Source of the DNA: Armillaria gallica
Taxonomy: Eukaryota; Basidiomycota; Agaricomycetes; Agaricales; Physalacriaceae
NCBI GenBank assembly: GCA_037576215.1
Contig: JBANDB010000009.1
Coordinates: 1,860,001 to 1,924,000, forward strand
DNA: 64,000 nucleotides
Direction of reading: 5' to 3'
The notes below the pieces were generated by a model. That model ran no database searches and had not been told where the DNA came from. It worked only from the letters and a program-made list of their open reading frames with translations. How positions within the stretch are numbered: position 1 is the first letter of the stretch; each line of letters begins with the position of its first letter. The position numbers and the translations under genes were made by a program. Below, piece after piece: positions 1-13,369 of this stretch.

Positions 1-801
1 ATGCAATATGTGACATTCGACCCTACGTGGTTTTTTTAATCATTGAATGAAAGACCACGAGTTGACGAACATACGGACTTTGGCTGACGCAGCGATATGA
101 GTACATTCCAAGCCGAAAGCTACGCAGTTTGAGCATTTCTTTCCTGGCATATTCGCGCTGTCGCCTGATATTGTAAAACATGACTTTTTGCAGTTGATTG
201 CTAGCGCTCAACACTTACATCGAACTGATATACCGTCAGTGTTGACATCCTAGTTGAAATGAATGCGGAAGCGTACTTTTCTTCTGTCTGCAGATATCGC
301 AGGCGCCTTGTAATCGTCGTTTCTTATAACGAGGAACGGTGGGCCGCTGTGATGATTCCGGCTCTTCGAACATGGCGGTTCAGGTAAAGGTAATGTGGCA
401 CTGCCACGATAACAAGAAGTTGAAGAGAGCCGTGATCAACTGTGATCGTTCTAGATTTGATTCATTTGAAGTATTGGAGTTAGAGCAATGCATGTCCGCG
501 TGAATTACTCCGCGTCCCAAGTTAGATGAGACTGGAATTGGAAGTCAAGAAAAAGTTCGAACCGGGCCGGTATGGCCACACTTGCCATTATGAATCTTGG
601 CTTCCGACCTTCATCTGCCTATCGCGGTGTAGTTACTACTCGAAATTGTACTACAGAAGAAATCACGCCTCTTAACACGAAATTGACGTGGAGGGTGAAA
701 CAAGGTCGGCGCTGCGCAGTCGTGGTCTTGGCATAATCAACTTCCAGTGCTAAGTACTTATATATGGCAGTGCTGTCGACTCCTACATTCATCCCTACAA
801 C
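1..801. other. Upstream non-coding region of first Zn2Cys6 gene
   Basis: I recognise no gene here. Short reading frames on both strands have no familiar motif and no splice-linked continuation. The last 100 bases presumably hold the promoter of the downstream transcription factor gene. Confidence 0.4.
758..767 (+). promoter_or_regulatory. TATA-like box of first Zn2Cys6 gene
   Basis: The string TTATATATGG lies about 35-45 bases before the chosen ATG at 802. A TATA element this close would imply a very short 5' leader, so this is a weak assignment based only on sequence and position. Confidence 0.3.
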
Positions 802-3483
802 ATGTCTGAACCTGGCGAAGGGACTGGCCCTACGCCTTCCAAGCAACGCCGTTTGCAAGGTGCTTGCGACATATGCAGGAGCAAAAAAAGTGAGTACAAG
901 TTTTATTCCCTCGCTACGTCAGCGCGCTAATTAGGAGCAGTTCGATGTACGTGAATGAGCGTTTTATACACTGAACCAGTGTTTATGCCCTATACTAGGC
1001 GATAGTGCAAAAATGCCAGGAAACAAATGCTCGAATTGCGTAGCATTTGGTGAGGAATGTACACATCTTGCTGTCATGGCGAAGAAGGTCGGTATCTATT
1101 TGGTTCACCTTCTCTTTTTCTCATCTGAATAGCTCTTGCATAGGGTCGGATACGCATGCACTATCAACCTCCATCTATTCCAGCCCCAAAGACAGACTTG
1201 CAAGACCATATCAATGCCATTCTCTCATCAAGTGCGCCTTACAACGTTCCTAATGCACACACTCCAATCCTGGTGGACCTTGCGCGCTATGTACGGCAGC
1301 TTGAGGCCGAGCTTGCTGCGGCCAAGAATCAGACATCACTGCCTTCTGCGTCCCCTTCTTCCAGTGCTAACACCGACCCTGTTTCCTCTGATGAAGAACC
1401 TGAAAGCTATGAGTTGACTGATGCCCTTCGTCGTTTTTCCATTGGTCTCAGGGGCATCCGACATTTTGGTAAATCTAGCGGAATGATGCTCATAAAGAGT
1501 GCCATAGAGATGAAGCTTGCATATGATAAGTCAGCGCCTGCAACTTCAGCTTTTCGTCGACCCCAGTTCTGGACAGTCCATCCTTGGCAGTGTCCTATTC
1601 CTGAGGACGTTCTTCCTCTCAGGTTTCCTCCTCCCGACCTCCTCGATCATTTAGTCTCCGTTTTCCTAAACACAACAAACCTGCACATCTACCTCCTCCA
1701 CGGTCCTACATTCCGTCGTCAGATAGCCGCTGGGACGCATCTCACGTCGCGTAACTTTGGAAACCTTGTCTTGGGAGTTTGCGCGTGTGCGGCCCGCCAT
1801 TCGGATGATCCTCGTGTCGGACCTCTTGATCAAGCTGGATGGGAGTGGTATCTTCAGCTACGACCTATCCATTTATCCCAATTCTCAAATTCGACGACGC
1901 TCTGGGAACTTCAGCTTGTGCCGTTGATGGTTTTGTTTTTGTACGGAACGACGTCACCTCAACCTTGTTTCGTGCTCATTGGGTTGGGAGTTCGAATGGC
2001 CCAAGATCTCGGAGCCCACCGAAAACGCCTTGCGACCCTCAAAGAATGGACAGTCGAGGATGAGCTATGGAAGAGAGTATTCTGGGTGCTGGTGGTCATA
2101 GATGTGTTCGTCAGCGCTTTCGACGGAAGGCCACGAGCAACAACTTCGGAAAAGTAAGTATCGATGCTTTCCGTAATGCCGTCAGCTCATCATGCATTAG
2201 CTTTGATTTAGATTATCCTTTAGAAGTCGACGAAGAATTTTGGCCAGGAGAACCACTTTCTGATCCACAAAATCCATGGGCTCAACCTTCGCAAAAACCC
2301 GCTAATGTCGTGACATGGATATTATGCATCAAACTACTGGATATCCTCAGTTTTGCTCAAGTAACAATTGTTCGTCGGTTTTCACCTCTCAAGTTACCGT
2401 GGCTTATATGGATTATAGTATTCAATTAAACGGTCTGAATATTGGGACGCTATATCAACATCTAAATGGCACGAGAACGTCGCCGTTGAGCTAGATTCCG
2501 CTCTGAACAAATGGATAGACTCAATACCTGATTATCGTGCGTGTTCTCCTCCAAGTAAGACTCGTGTCACTGAATGAATTATAGTACGCTGGGACCCTCA
2601 CAATACGGACCGACAACAATTTGATCGATCTGTGATACTGTACTCCACGTTTTATTGGGTACAGTTGCAGGTTCATCGCCCGTTTATTCCGCGCCCTAGT
2701 GCGAAAAAGAGCTCTGGAAACCTGAAGAGCAATTTTCCTGCACTTGCAATATGCGCCAATGCGGCGAGATCGTGCAGTCATATCCTAGAAGTGCATGCAA
2801 GGAGAGGAGGGATGGCCCTACCAAATGTTTTGGTGTCTGCTTTTCATTCAGCTCTGGTTCTCCTGCTGAACTTCTGGGGTGGGAAGCGTTTGGGACTATC
2901 AGCGAATCCTGCGAGAGAAGGGGAAGATATCAAAAAGTGCCTGGCTATGCTAGGTGGATATGAATCCCGGTACCTTGTCGCAGGACGATATCGGCAAGTC
3001 TTTCTTCATTGATAAATTTTGGTCTCTAATTCCAGTTAAAGTGATATTATACGTGAGTTGTTCGAGAGTGGAAGCCCCAATGGTCCAGACAGTCAACCTG
3101 AACAGAGCAACAAACGCGCTCGTGATGATTGGGAAGAAGAGTACTTGAATTTTTCTTCTGAAGCGAATGTGAATGCGAATGAATGGATGCCACCGCTGTA
3201 TACCACTGAGCTGATGGGCGAATGGCCACCGGCAGTCCATTTGCAAGAGAATGACGAGATCTTTGGAGAATTGCCGTCTTTCTCCCTAGAAGATTATATG
3301 TCGACGATGGTCGGGGAGGGAATTGGGGTGCCTTCGGGTAAGTAACTGCTTTGTCACTGCTGTATCGCCGGGTTAATCGCACTTATAGATCCTCAAGGCA
3401 TCGTTCCTGGGGATGACGGTGCCGACTGGCAAGACTTCGGAACGTATATAGCTAACATGGACGAGTTCCTAGGAATGAGATAG
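802..3483 (+). CDS. Zn2Cys6 fungal transcription factor, paralogue 1
   Basis: Predicted nuclear DNA-binding transcription regulator of 759 residues. Nine exons join in frame: 802-889, 941-946, 999-1087, 1144-2153, 2201-2369, 2419-2536, 2585-2993, 3042-3337, 3389-3483. The N-terminus carries the zinc cluster CDIC..KIRCDSAKMPG..CSNC with spacing Cx2Cx6Cx9Cx2Cx6C, read across the 6-nt exon 941-946. A linker with RYVRQLEAELAA may form a short coiled coil. The middle (PPPDLLDHLVSVFL, LLHGPTFRRQ, VRMAQDLGAHRKR) is typical of the fungal-specific regulatory domain (PF04082). The C-terminus is acidic with a basic patch (NKRARDDWEEEY). The intron at 2994-3041 starts with GC (GCAAGT) rather than GT. It is followed head-to-tail by a close paralogue. 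Target genes are unknown. Confidence 0.9.
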
Positions 3484-3692
3484 CAGAGCAACTTGGTCAA
3501 TTATCTTCTCGGTTGCCATCAATATCCTTCGTAGTATCTTAGTACCCCACTGTTGGTTCCTAGCCTAGAAATGTATTGACATCATCAGGTACAGTAACAA
3601 ACCGCAGCTCTGCCGAAGCTGTTCGTGGGTGCGTCAGTGCCGGCAAGCGGTTGTGGCGGTGCCGTAACCCCACACCCCTGAACTGAACTACC

Positions 3693-6459
3693 ATGCCAAG
3701 AGACGAAAGCACTGAACCGCCAGCACCTGGCTCGAAGAAAAGGCGCTTACAGGGCTCGTGCGACATATGTAGGCAACGAAAAAGTGAGTAGCCGGCACCA
3801 TTCATCACCCTTGATTATGTATTAAATTTTGACTTTTTAGTACGATGTGAGTGTGCCTATGTATGACGCCGTGCGAAGACGCTATCTCACCAAATTATTA
3901 GGCGATAGTGCAAAGATGCCTGGCGGGAAATGCTCGAATTGTATAGCATTCAATTCTGAGTGCACACATGTAGCAGCAACAACCAAGAAGGTGCGTATCT
4001 GCCTATCGCTGATATAATCACAACTCATACCGGACTTTTTTATAGACCAGAAGACGAAGGACCAAAGTAAATGTATCCCCGAGAGACGATCTTCAAGTTC
4101 ATATCGATGCTATCCTTTCCACATCTAAAAATTATGTCGTTCCCAATGATCCTACTCTCGTGCGCACCATCTTAGTTGATTTAGCGCGTTATGTACGCCA
4201 GCTTGAAGCAGACCTTGCGACACGACAAAACTCCTCCCCTAGTCCATCCAAATCGGCCTCTCCAAAAGACGCCGAGCCCAGATCTGATTTTGACGAAGAT
4301 GATGACGAGGAGGACTATAACTGTCTTTATCTCACCGAACCATTGAATCGACTTACCGTCAGTCAAAGTCGCACGCGTCATTACGGTAAATCAAGCGGGA
4401 TAATGCTCGTAAAAATAGCCATTGACTTGAAAAGTGCAACCTCTTCCACTTCGACGTTTCTTGATAACCGACGGCCAGCCTTCTGGAAGGTCCATCCATG
4501 GCAACACCCGGCTACCGGTACCTCACCTCCCTTGGTGTTCCCTCCACCGGACCTAATTGAGGATCTTGTCGACCTCTTCCTGTCTACCACTAACCGCAGC
4601 GTATGTATCATACATGGACCCTCCTTCAAGCGTTCCGTCGCATCAGGGTTACATCACACTTCCTACACGTTCGGTAAACTCCTTTTGGGTGTATGTGCTC
4701 TTGCATCTCGTTCTTCGAATGATTCCCGGGTAGGAGAAGGGCACAGCGCCGGCTGGCAATGGTACCTGCAGATTCAGATCAGCCCTCCGAATGCCTACTC
4801 CTCGCCGCCAACAATATGGGATCTTCAACTTATACCACTCATGACACTCTTCTTGTATGGTTCGTCGACACCGGAGCCTATCTGGCTCTTAACGGGAGTT
4901 GGTATCCGTATGGCTCAGGATGTCGGAGCGCATCGGAAACGAGTCGTCAAGGAGTGGGGGATGCAGGATGAGCTATGGAAGCGAACTTTTTGGGCATTGG
5001 TGATGATTGAAACTTTCGTTAGTGCCACGTGTGGGAGGCCTAAGGCGACGCATTCTGAGCAGTGGGTGCCGTGCGCACGTATATACATACCTTCCGCTTA
5101 CAAAGTTATATGTGCAGGTTTGATGTGGATTACCCACTGGAAGTTGATGACGAATACTGGCCTGGAGAGGAATTAGCTGATCCTGCAAACCCGTGGACTC
5201 AGCCGAAGAACAAACCGGCGATAGCAACAGCTTGGGTCACGCATCTAAAATTACTTGACATCTTGAATACCGCCCAAATGACGATTGTACGTTCCAATTA
5301 TCTCTCTATTATCTCGATCTCACAAAATGAGCAGTACTCCGTCAAACGCCCAAAACAGTGGGACCCGGCAGTTCCAACTGCGGAATGGGAGCAGAACATG
5401 GTTGTCACACTCGACTCTGAACTGAACAGCTGGATCGATCAACTTCCCGATCACTGTACGTTAGTCGAACATATTGATTCGCGCTTGTCTGACGACCCAT
5501 ATTAGTGAAATGGGATCCTCAGAATATGAACGGTATATTTCTTTGCCAGTCAGCCCTGTTATATTCTACCTATTACTGGATTCAAATGCTTGTGCATCGT
5601 CCGTTTATGCCACGAATACGCGGGTCAGGGAAAGGGAAGACCAACGGAAACTTCCCATCCCTCGCTATCTGCACCAATGCCGCACGGTCTTGTTGTCATA
5701 TGGTGGAAGTGTTTTGCAAGAAGGGAGGCTTTCCAGGCATGCCAAGCATTTTGGTACGCTCCCCTCTGTCCTATTCACTGATTATTGCCATTGTTTACAA
5801 CCGCCAATTAGAGTACGACGTATCAATCTGCCATTGTGCTGCTCCTTCATGTGTGGAGCGGGAAACGTCTTGGGTTATCTACAAACCCTGTGCGTGAGAT
5901 GGAGGATGTCCACAAATGCATGACGGTGCTGAGCAAGTACGAGGACCGGTATCAGATAGCGGGTCGACATCAGTTAAGTCTCATGACATGGATTGTATCT
6001 GATGCTAACACGCTGTGAACAGTGACATTCTTCGTGAACTTGCTGAGTTTGACGTCCCGGCGATGTGCACTGATGCAGGAACAAGCGAGACGAGGAAACG
6101 CCCAAGAGAAGAGGCTGGAGACGAAGGTGACTATGGAGGTGTACCGTTCAACGCACCGGAATGGGCGTTTCCTATGGATGCTGCTGAGGTGATGGAGAGT
6201 CGGCAAAGGCATGAACCTCACTCGTATGCGTTGGACGATTTTATATTCGGCGCTGGCTTTGGTGATATAAATGCCTTGGGAACGGCAGACAGTGCGATCG
6301 GTCAGTACTTCAGTCTATGCTTCCATGGTTTCATTCTCACTCGATATATGATACGTAGGGGAATTGTCTCTAATGCCAGATGCAGACTACGGATGGCAGA
6401 ACTTGGAGACGTATCTACCCAACATTGACTCTTTTATTGCCAGTCAGGCAAGCATTTAA
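3693..6459 (+). CDS. Zn2Cys6 fungal transcription factor, paralogue 2
   Basis: Predicted nuclear transcription regulator, 759 residues like its upstream neighbour. Exons: 3693-3783, 3841-3846, 3902-3990, 4046-5061, 5118-5286, 5335-5455, 5506-5753, 5812-5972, 6023-6300, 6359-6459. The zinc cluster reads CDICRQRKIRC..CSNCIAFNSEC with the same spacing as paralogue 1, and again uses a 6-nt exon (TACGAT) that supplies parts of the Ile-Arg-Cys codons. The basic stretch KKTRRRTK just after the cluster could serve as nuclear localisation signal. The regulatory domain core (FPPPDLIEDLVDLFL, VCIIHGPSFKRS, IRMAQDVGAHRKR) matches paralogue 1 throughout. It has one intron (5754-5811) that paralogue 1 lacks. 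Only 209 bases separate the two genes, so this is a tandem duplication. Function of the pair is not visible from the sequence. Confidence 0.9.
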
Positions 6460-7017
6460 ATGACCATATATCGATTATACCACCCTTTGTAGCCACATTC
6501 TTATGTTTTAATATGTACGTAGTTTACTGAGTAGTCGACGCAATGAATTTCAGTAGAGAACGACGAGACTGAGTGATGGGATCAATAATAACATTCAAAT
6601 TGTGAGAAGCCCCATTATGGCGCCCAAACTACACCCCAAGCCAACAACGAAATAGTGAAACTACATTATGGTTCGAGATGATATCTCCTTTCCTAGTAGA
6701 TAAAAATGAGGGAGAAACTTGATCCACGCTGTGTCTAGAGGGCGAATACGAGAATACGATTCAGAGAGTGTATTTGGGTATAGTCCTGTCGCTCGCAGCA
6801 TACATACAGCAAAAACCCAGACAACGACAAATAGGTCATAAGACGAGTTTGCCACGGGAAATCTGGAAGATGCCGGGAAGCCGACGGCAAGGATCGGTAA
6901 CCTTCGTGAAACTGTACATACCCACATCTGCCGCACTCGGCACTAAACTTTGTCCGTGTTTGGAGGCCCGCCAAAGTTCCCTGATTTCACGACAGCCCAC
7001 TAACACTATCCTCATAA
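6460..7017. other. Intergenic region and L23 promoter
   Basis: No gene recognised. The region ends 5' of the ribosomal protein gene. I saw no convincing TATA box; short reading frames here lack motifs. Confidence 0.4.
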
Positions 7018-8810
<1,793 letters not shown>

Positions 8811-9140
8811 ATGGGTTGATGCAGACGATGATACCAAAGAGGATGGAGACAGTGACGCAGAGGACGCTGAACTCACTAAAAACGGGCCATATTAGATACA
8901 GCATACTTTATAAATGAGCCCAGCCGGTATGAACTAGACTTGTAGGCATGGCCAATATAACGCCGGCTGATTCACAAACTCGTTAGGCTAACTCCACAGC
9001 GAGGTCCAGCGAAGACGCCTCGGATGACGATACACCCATTCGCCTGGGAACAGAGCCGTAGTCGCCCGCCAGAAGGACAGGAGGCGACTGGAACGTGAAG
9101 GGAAGATCGTGCTCGAAATGGATCGCACCCTCAAGCCAGG
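8811..9140 (-). pseudogene. bHLH (SREBP-like) N-terminal relic, copy A
   Basis: On the minus strand this reads FTFQSPPVLLAGDYGSVPRR and SSSEASSLDLAVELA, then TAA. Copy B continues ELAQRVCESDGVILAMPT at the same place, so the stop reflects loss of one short repeat and a CAA-to-TAA change. By memory this resembles the N-terminal region of basidiomycete SREBP-type bHLH proteins, and in copy B the bHLH itself follows. Only the 5' fragment is present here. Confidence 0.5.
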
Positions 9141-9663
9141 GGGTCTTCTCCGCGTCTGAACAGCTGCAAAACAATCCATCCAGCCAGGAATCCTGCCTAG
9201 AGCCTCGTCAGGGCATTTAATGAAAAGAAACGGACGACGTACCCCACCAGCGACTATACCTCCTTCCGGTCTTTAGCGGTAGCTGATCGTCTATCGAGCT
9301 CGCACTCCGAAGTCATCCTCTATGTATCCTTCGGTGACCAGTGATTTTGGGAGAATTGTGTTGCACGCGGAATAGCCTTGAGCGTCCTGTCGTTGTCGCG
9401 GATGTACGCCCAGATTGAAAGGAGTGTGTAATGTAAGGCTCGGAAGCAGTGTTGGAGGCCAGCGTAGTATACGTAAGAGCCTCCCGCGTGAACCGCCAAT
9501 ATTCATCAGGCTTTGCGGCGCAGTGCTTATCCAGAGAGCCGTATTGGTGATGACGCGGTGTTGGTGTTGGTGAAGTTGGTGGTAGGATGAGATTTTGTTC
9601 AAATATCCAAATTGAGTGACGTATACGGCACTCCGTGTACATGCCTTGTCCATTTCCCAGCAA
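9141..9663 (-). pseudogene. Sterol dehydrogenase (3beta-HSD type) 5' relic, copy A
   Basis: Minus-strand pieces in several frames resemble the N-terminus of a basidiomycete membrane-anchored 3beta-HSD/sterol-4alpha-carboxylate dehydrogenase: YWRFTREALTYTTLASNTAS, then LLSIWAYIRDNDRTLKAIP after a two-base CA insertion, then GIVAGG followed by a GT-AG intron and the Rossmann-type FLGGWIVLQLLRRGEDP ending in TGA. The 5' end (start codon and first residues) is missing compared with copy B. No dehydrogenase catalytic core follows; the sequence switches to the bHLH relic. Not functional. Confidence 0.55.
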
Positions 9664-10772
9664 CGGTAAAGTAAGTTCGCAATTCGTATTAGTAGCTAGC
9701 GTTACTGACAGATTTCAGTCTCGTCGCGTGAGATGATGTCCCCTGTTCAATGGGTGACTCTAGGCGTCCTTTCTTTCCTTCGCATCGAACTCGCCTGGGC
9801 TGCGGCTGCGGCTTCATTCTTTTCTGAAGGTTATTGATACAGAACTCTCGGCTGTGAGCTGCCTGGAAAGCTGTCTTCGCTCGTATAGCCTCTTGCGACA
9901 TACACATCCCCACAATGATTTTGACTATCTCTGTGCCATTACATATGCTCAGAAATCTATCATTTACGGCGACTTTTTACCCAACTACACTTTCAGCTAG
10001 TAACGATAAATGAAGAACTGTCGACACGAACTGAGATGGATGGAATCTGAGACGTTGCGCAACGCCCTGCCTTCAAAAGTTCACCGAGCACTGTTAACAA
10101 CATCTGAAAGAGTTCGGGGTTCAAGCTCATCATGGGGTACATGATATTAGAGATGTGTTACCTTCCCTACCTTTCTAATAGATACACTACTTCCAGGGTG
10201 AACTTTCCCATCATATACGATCGTACTGTGGGATATCATCTATGTATAACTTGCGACAACTGATCCCCTTGCCACAAGTTTGCCCGGACTCAAATATCAA
10301 GGATCCGTCAATGTAACGACTGTGGCTGGCAGCAATTTTTTTTTACCTTCTTCGTGTCAATTTTGCAAAATTCGCCAATTAGGACTCATGCCATGATGGA
10401 ACAAGCTCAAGTTGGTGCCGCGTGCGCGCTGAGATCTCACCAGGATGGTTGCCTTGTTTCTCTTCTTTGTCATGATTTCCCTAATTCAAGAACATATCTC
10501 TAAGAGTCTTGTGGTTCCTATACTCTTTGTACAATGTAGAGCTTTCTCCATTAATATTGCACTTCGAGTTGCACCTCTGTTGCGATTTATGTCAAAACTT
10601 TCAACAGATCATCAAATCATCAAACATAGTTGGCACATAAGGATCCCGTTCCGACTTGATTACCAACAAATATATTTGCAGCAGCCGATGAGAGTGTTCA
10701 GTACTGTTTATAACAAGAGGACTGGTAAATGTTACCCTCATAACCCACTACGTCGTTGCCCTTGTTTCTCCC
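9664..10772. other. Non-coding part of duplicated block A
   Basis: Conserved with 60030-61130 in copy B but without a gene I can support. A reading frame at 10445-10816 (start MVALFLFF) is conserved in B at 60801 but diverges in its C-terminal half. It may be part of a 5' leader of the membrane gene that follows. Confidence 0.35.
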
Positions 10773-12091
10773 ATGGCAAGTCAGACAGATATTCCATCAG
10801 ATCTTACCAACAATGATAAAGTTGTTGTGTTTCAAACTCTCGACAATTGGCTGAACTCCAGAATCCTCTATGCACTATTGTATGGTGAGCATCAATGTTT
10901 GGTGTCTTGACATGTAGATGTTGACTGATATCAGGCATATACACTGGTATTCTTTCTGTCTCCTTGTGGAATATATGTGAGCCAGGAGCATTTCCACAAT
11001 GACACCCAAGCTGAAATAAATGGCATAGCCATCAACAAATGTTGGCCCATCCGACAAGCCACAATCATCATAATCATTCTCCTCCATGCTGTGATTACTA
11101 TCAATTTTGCTGCCAGTTGGTTACTTATATGCTTTGCATTTATCAAAAATGGGCAAAATTTTTGGACCATATATTTGATCTTTGAAGTCAGTACCCCAGC
11201 AACCTATTGGGTGTCAGAAATTGCAGTGTTCATCAGTATCATTCTTGCAGACTCATACATAGTGTGTGCAATTCTGCTGGGGATTATCCACATCAGCTCA
11301 TGTCACTTTGGCTCTAGATTTGGTGCTGCTGGATGGTTTGGGGGCAGCACTGGCTTGTTGTTCTGTTTCCAATATTTTCCCTAGTTTCTGCGATCAGTAT
11401 GGCATCTATTCACATCTATGCTTCACATGCTCATAATAATACCCAACCTTTTATGTAGTATCAAGAACCATGTATATATATTACTTCTACACTGATGCAG
11501 CCATACCCACAGATGTATCCTTTACGCTCTATATATCCCTCATCCTGGCAACAACATTATCTTGCACCATACTCATCATATACCGAATTGTGGCTGTTGT
11601 TGGTGTTAGGCATGGACTGGCAGGTCGACTGGGAGTTTTTCATCATTTCATTGAAGTACTGGTGGAATCTTCAGCTCTCTATTCAATATCTCTGATCCTA
11701 TATCTGGCTTTCACTATTTGCAATAATTCCGGAGCATATTACCTTGATGTCATAGCTGGCATTGCAAAGGTGTGTCCCTCCTCCATGACCCTAACCTCCC
11801 TTGTCATTGATTAAACACTTCACATAGGGAGTTGCACCCACACTCCTCATTGGCCGTGCAGCGGCAGGACATACACGCCCCAGAGAAGACAGTGACAGAA
11901 GTACAGTGTCATCGCTTCATTTCCAAACATCTTCAGCACACAGCACAACAAGTTCTCAGCTTGAAGAATCCACCATTCCGAGCTCAGTCCTTGCAATGGA
12001 CATTGAAGCTCAACTGAACTTGCAGCTAGTCATATCCGTTGAACAAGAGACAGTGGTATCCACGACAAGTGAGGCTGTCATTTTAGAATAA
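10773..12091 (+). CDS. Seven-transmembrane basidiomycete membrane protein, copy A
   Basis: Integral membrane protein of unknown function, 346 residues. Exons: 10773-10884, 10935-10976, 11029-11261, 11318-11396, 11459-11769, 11828-12091, all joined by GT-AG introns and in frame. About seven hydrophobic segments can be traced: ILYALLYGIYTGIL, IIIIILLHAVITINFAASWL, a segment around FISIILADSYIIWCCWMVWG, HWLVVLFPIFSLVSAI, LYISLILATTLSCTILIIYR, ALYSISLILYLAFTI and VIAGIAKGVAPTLLIGRAA. The cytoplasmic-looking tail is Ser/Thr/Glu-rich. The WCCWMVWG signature and layout match a family expanded in agaricomycetes and usually left unnamed. The last seven residues differ from copy B because of a one-base indel near 12070. 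Confidence 0.85.
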
Positions 12092-12892
12092 ATTTGGCTC
12101 GTTACTTGTAGGGGGACTGGATACTGATTCTGATTCTGAGTTTGAAATCTGCCTAAATGTAGATTTCTTTCCCATGGCATAATCAATGCCTCACCTCGTC
12201 TTCGCATCGGCGTTGTGCATTTCTTTCTCTTCTCTATGCATCCTTAAATGTAGATTTAGATAATCGGAACGTTCTGTGTCTTGTTTCCAGGCCATTTTGG
12301 TCTACATAGGAGAGTCAGACCTCAAAACAAACATTTTTAGTCACAGTTCTGTTGCTTCTGGCCTTTGCATTGCTTAACAGCAAACCAGGAAACCATATCA
12401 AGCTTCTAAGAGCACGGGAAGAGAAATGTTCCCATTCTATGATATATTTTCTATATGAAGCCTTCTCCGAAGGTTTCCATTGCTTAGTAAATTGTTCAGC
12501 ACAAAGGAAAACATAATTAGTTTATTGCGAACATTCGTTTTCTGGTTATTCTGACAGGTGGATTGCTTATATGAAGACAGGATTATGTCTGTTCTATTGT
12601 ATCTGACACTATCCGAGTCTTCCATGAATAGCAATTTAGGTTACAATGACTTTCAAACAGTCTGCACTATTCCGGCTGCGCAAAGCGCAGAGAAAAAAAT
12701 CTTACCTACTAGAAAGGTTACATTATATTTCTGTCATATGAAAGTGGTAGAAAATCTGTGCTACGATGACCCAGAATCGACGGAAGGATGAAAGTACGGC
12801 CATGCCTCGAGCTCTTGCTTCCTAATAGGGTTATTTATTTAGTTTATTTATTCATTATTTAATTTACTTCCCCCCTACCAGTATCGGGCCAT
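12092..12892. other. About 0.8 kb present only in copy A
   Basis: Copy B runs directly from the end of the membrane gene (AATAAATTTGG) into GACCGTCG, whereas copy A has about 800 bases between ATAAATTTGG and ATAAATTTAG. Either an insertion with an 8-10 base flanking repeat or a deletion in B between short repeats. No coding motif or terminal inverted repeat was seen in it. Confidence 0.45.
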
Positions 12893-13369
12893 AAATTTAG
12901 ACCATCGTTTCTTTGTCAGTATCTTTTTCGATCATCGTAATCCCTACTTTTCTTTTTCGACCGGTTGTGGAATAGTATCTATACCTTTGTAATGTTGAGG
13001 ATTGTGGTTTCACACTGCCACTGGGCCGACGGCTACGCCGTCTTTTGTTTTACACTATTTTGATTTTCGTATCGATCACAACCGCTTTTTGGCTTCGTAC
13101 CACCATCACCTACGTATCTGTCCACGAATATACGTTCGTTCGAGCCATACCCGTCACTTCCTTTGTGCCTGCCGACGTCTATTCCCAACATGTAATCCCC
13201 TCCGCCCTCTTTTCCTTCGTCTCTTTATGCTACGCGTGGTACTCACGAACAGCATGTCCGTCGATCAGCCCCTGTGCCGACGTGACGTCGTCAGAGCTTT
13301 CGTCATGGTCAGACTATAACTGGGGCTACTTGTCTCAACAATGCTCATCCATTTCACTCAACCATCCCC

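Larger units (their letters stand above)
8811..13320. repeat. Segmental duplication, copy A
   Basis: This stretch matches 58471-62623 in the same orientation over most of its length, with scattered substitutions and indels. Shared landmarks: the block starting TTGATGCAGAC, the dehydrogenase relic, the string CGCGTGAGATGATGTCCCCT (9726 and 60096), the complete seven-segment membrane gene, and CTCACGAACAGCA near 13250. Copy A lacks about 0.7 kb present in B (59260-59960) and has about 0.8 kb extra at 12092-12892. It ends at the promoter of the aldo-keto reductase, which copy B does not have. Confidence 0.85.

Noticed and set aside
9291..9653. 120-codon minus frame starting MDKACTRSAVYV
   Set aside because: Conserved peptide pieces of the dehydrogenase relic run through it in changing frames; the frame as a whole is accidental.
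10445..10816. 123-codon plus frame before the membrane gene, partly conserved in copy B
   Set aside because: Diverges by frame in the second half, has no motif, and lies in the probable 5' leader; not annotated as a gene.
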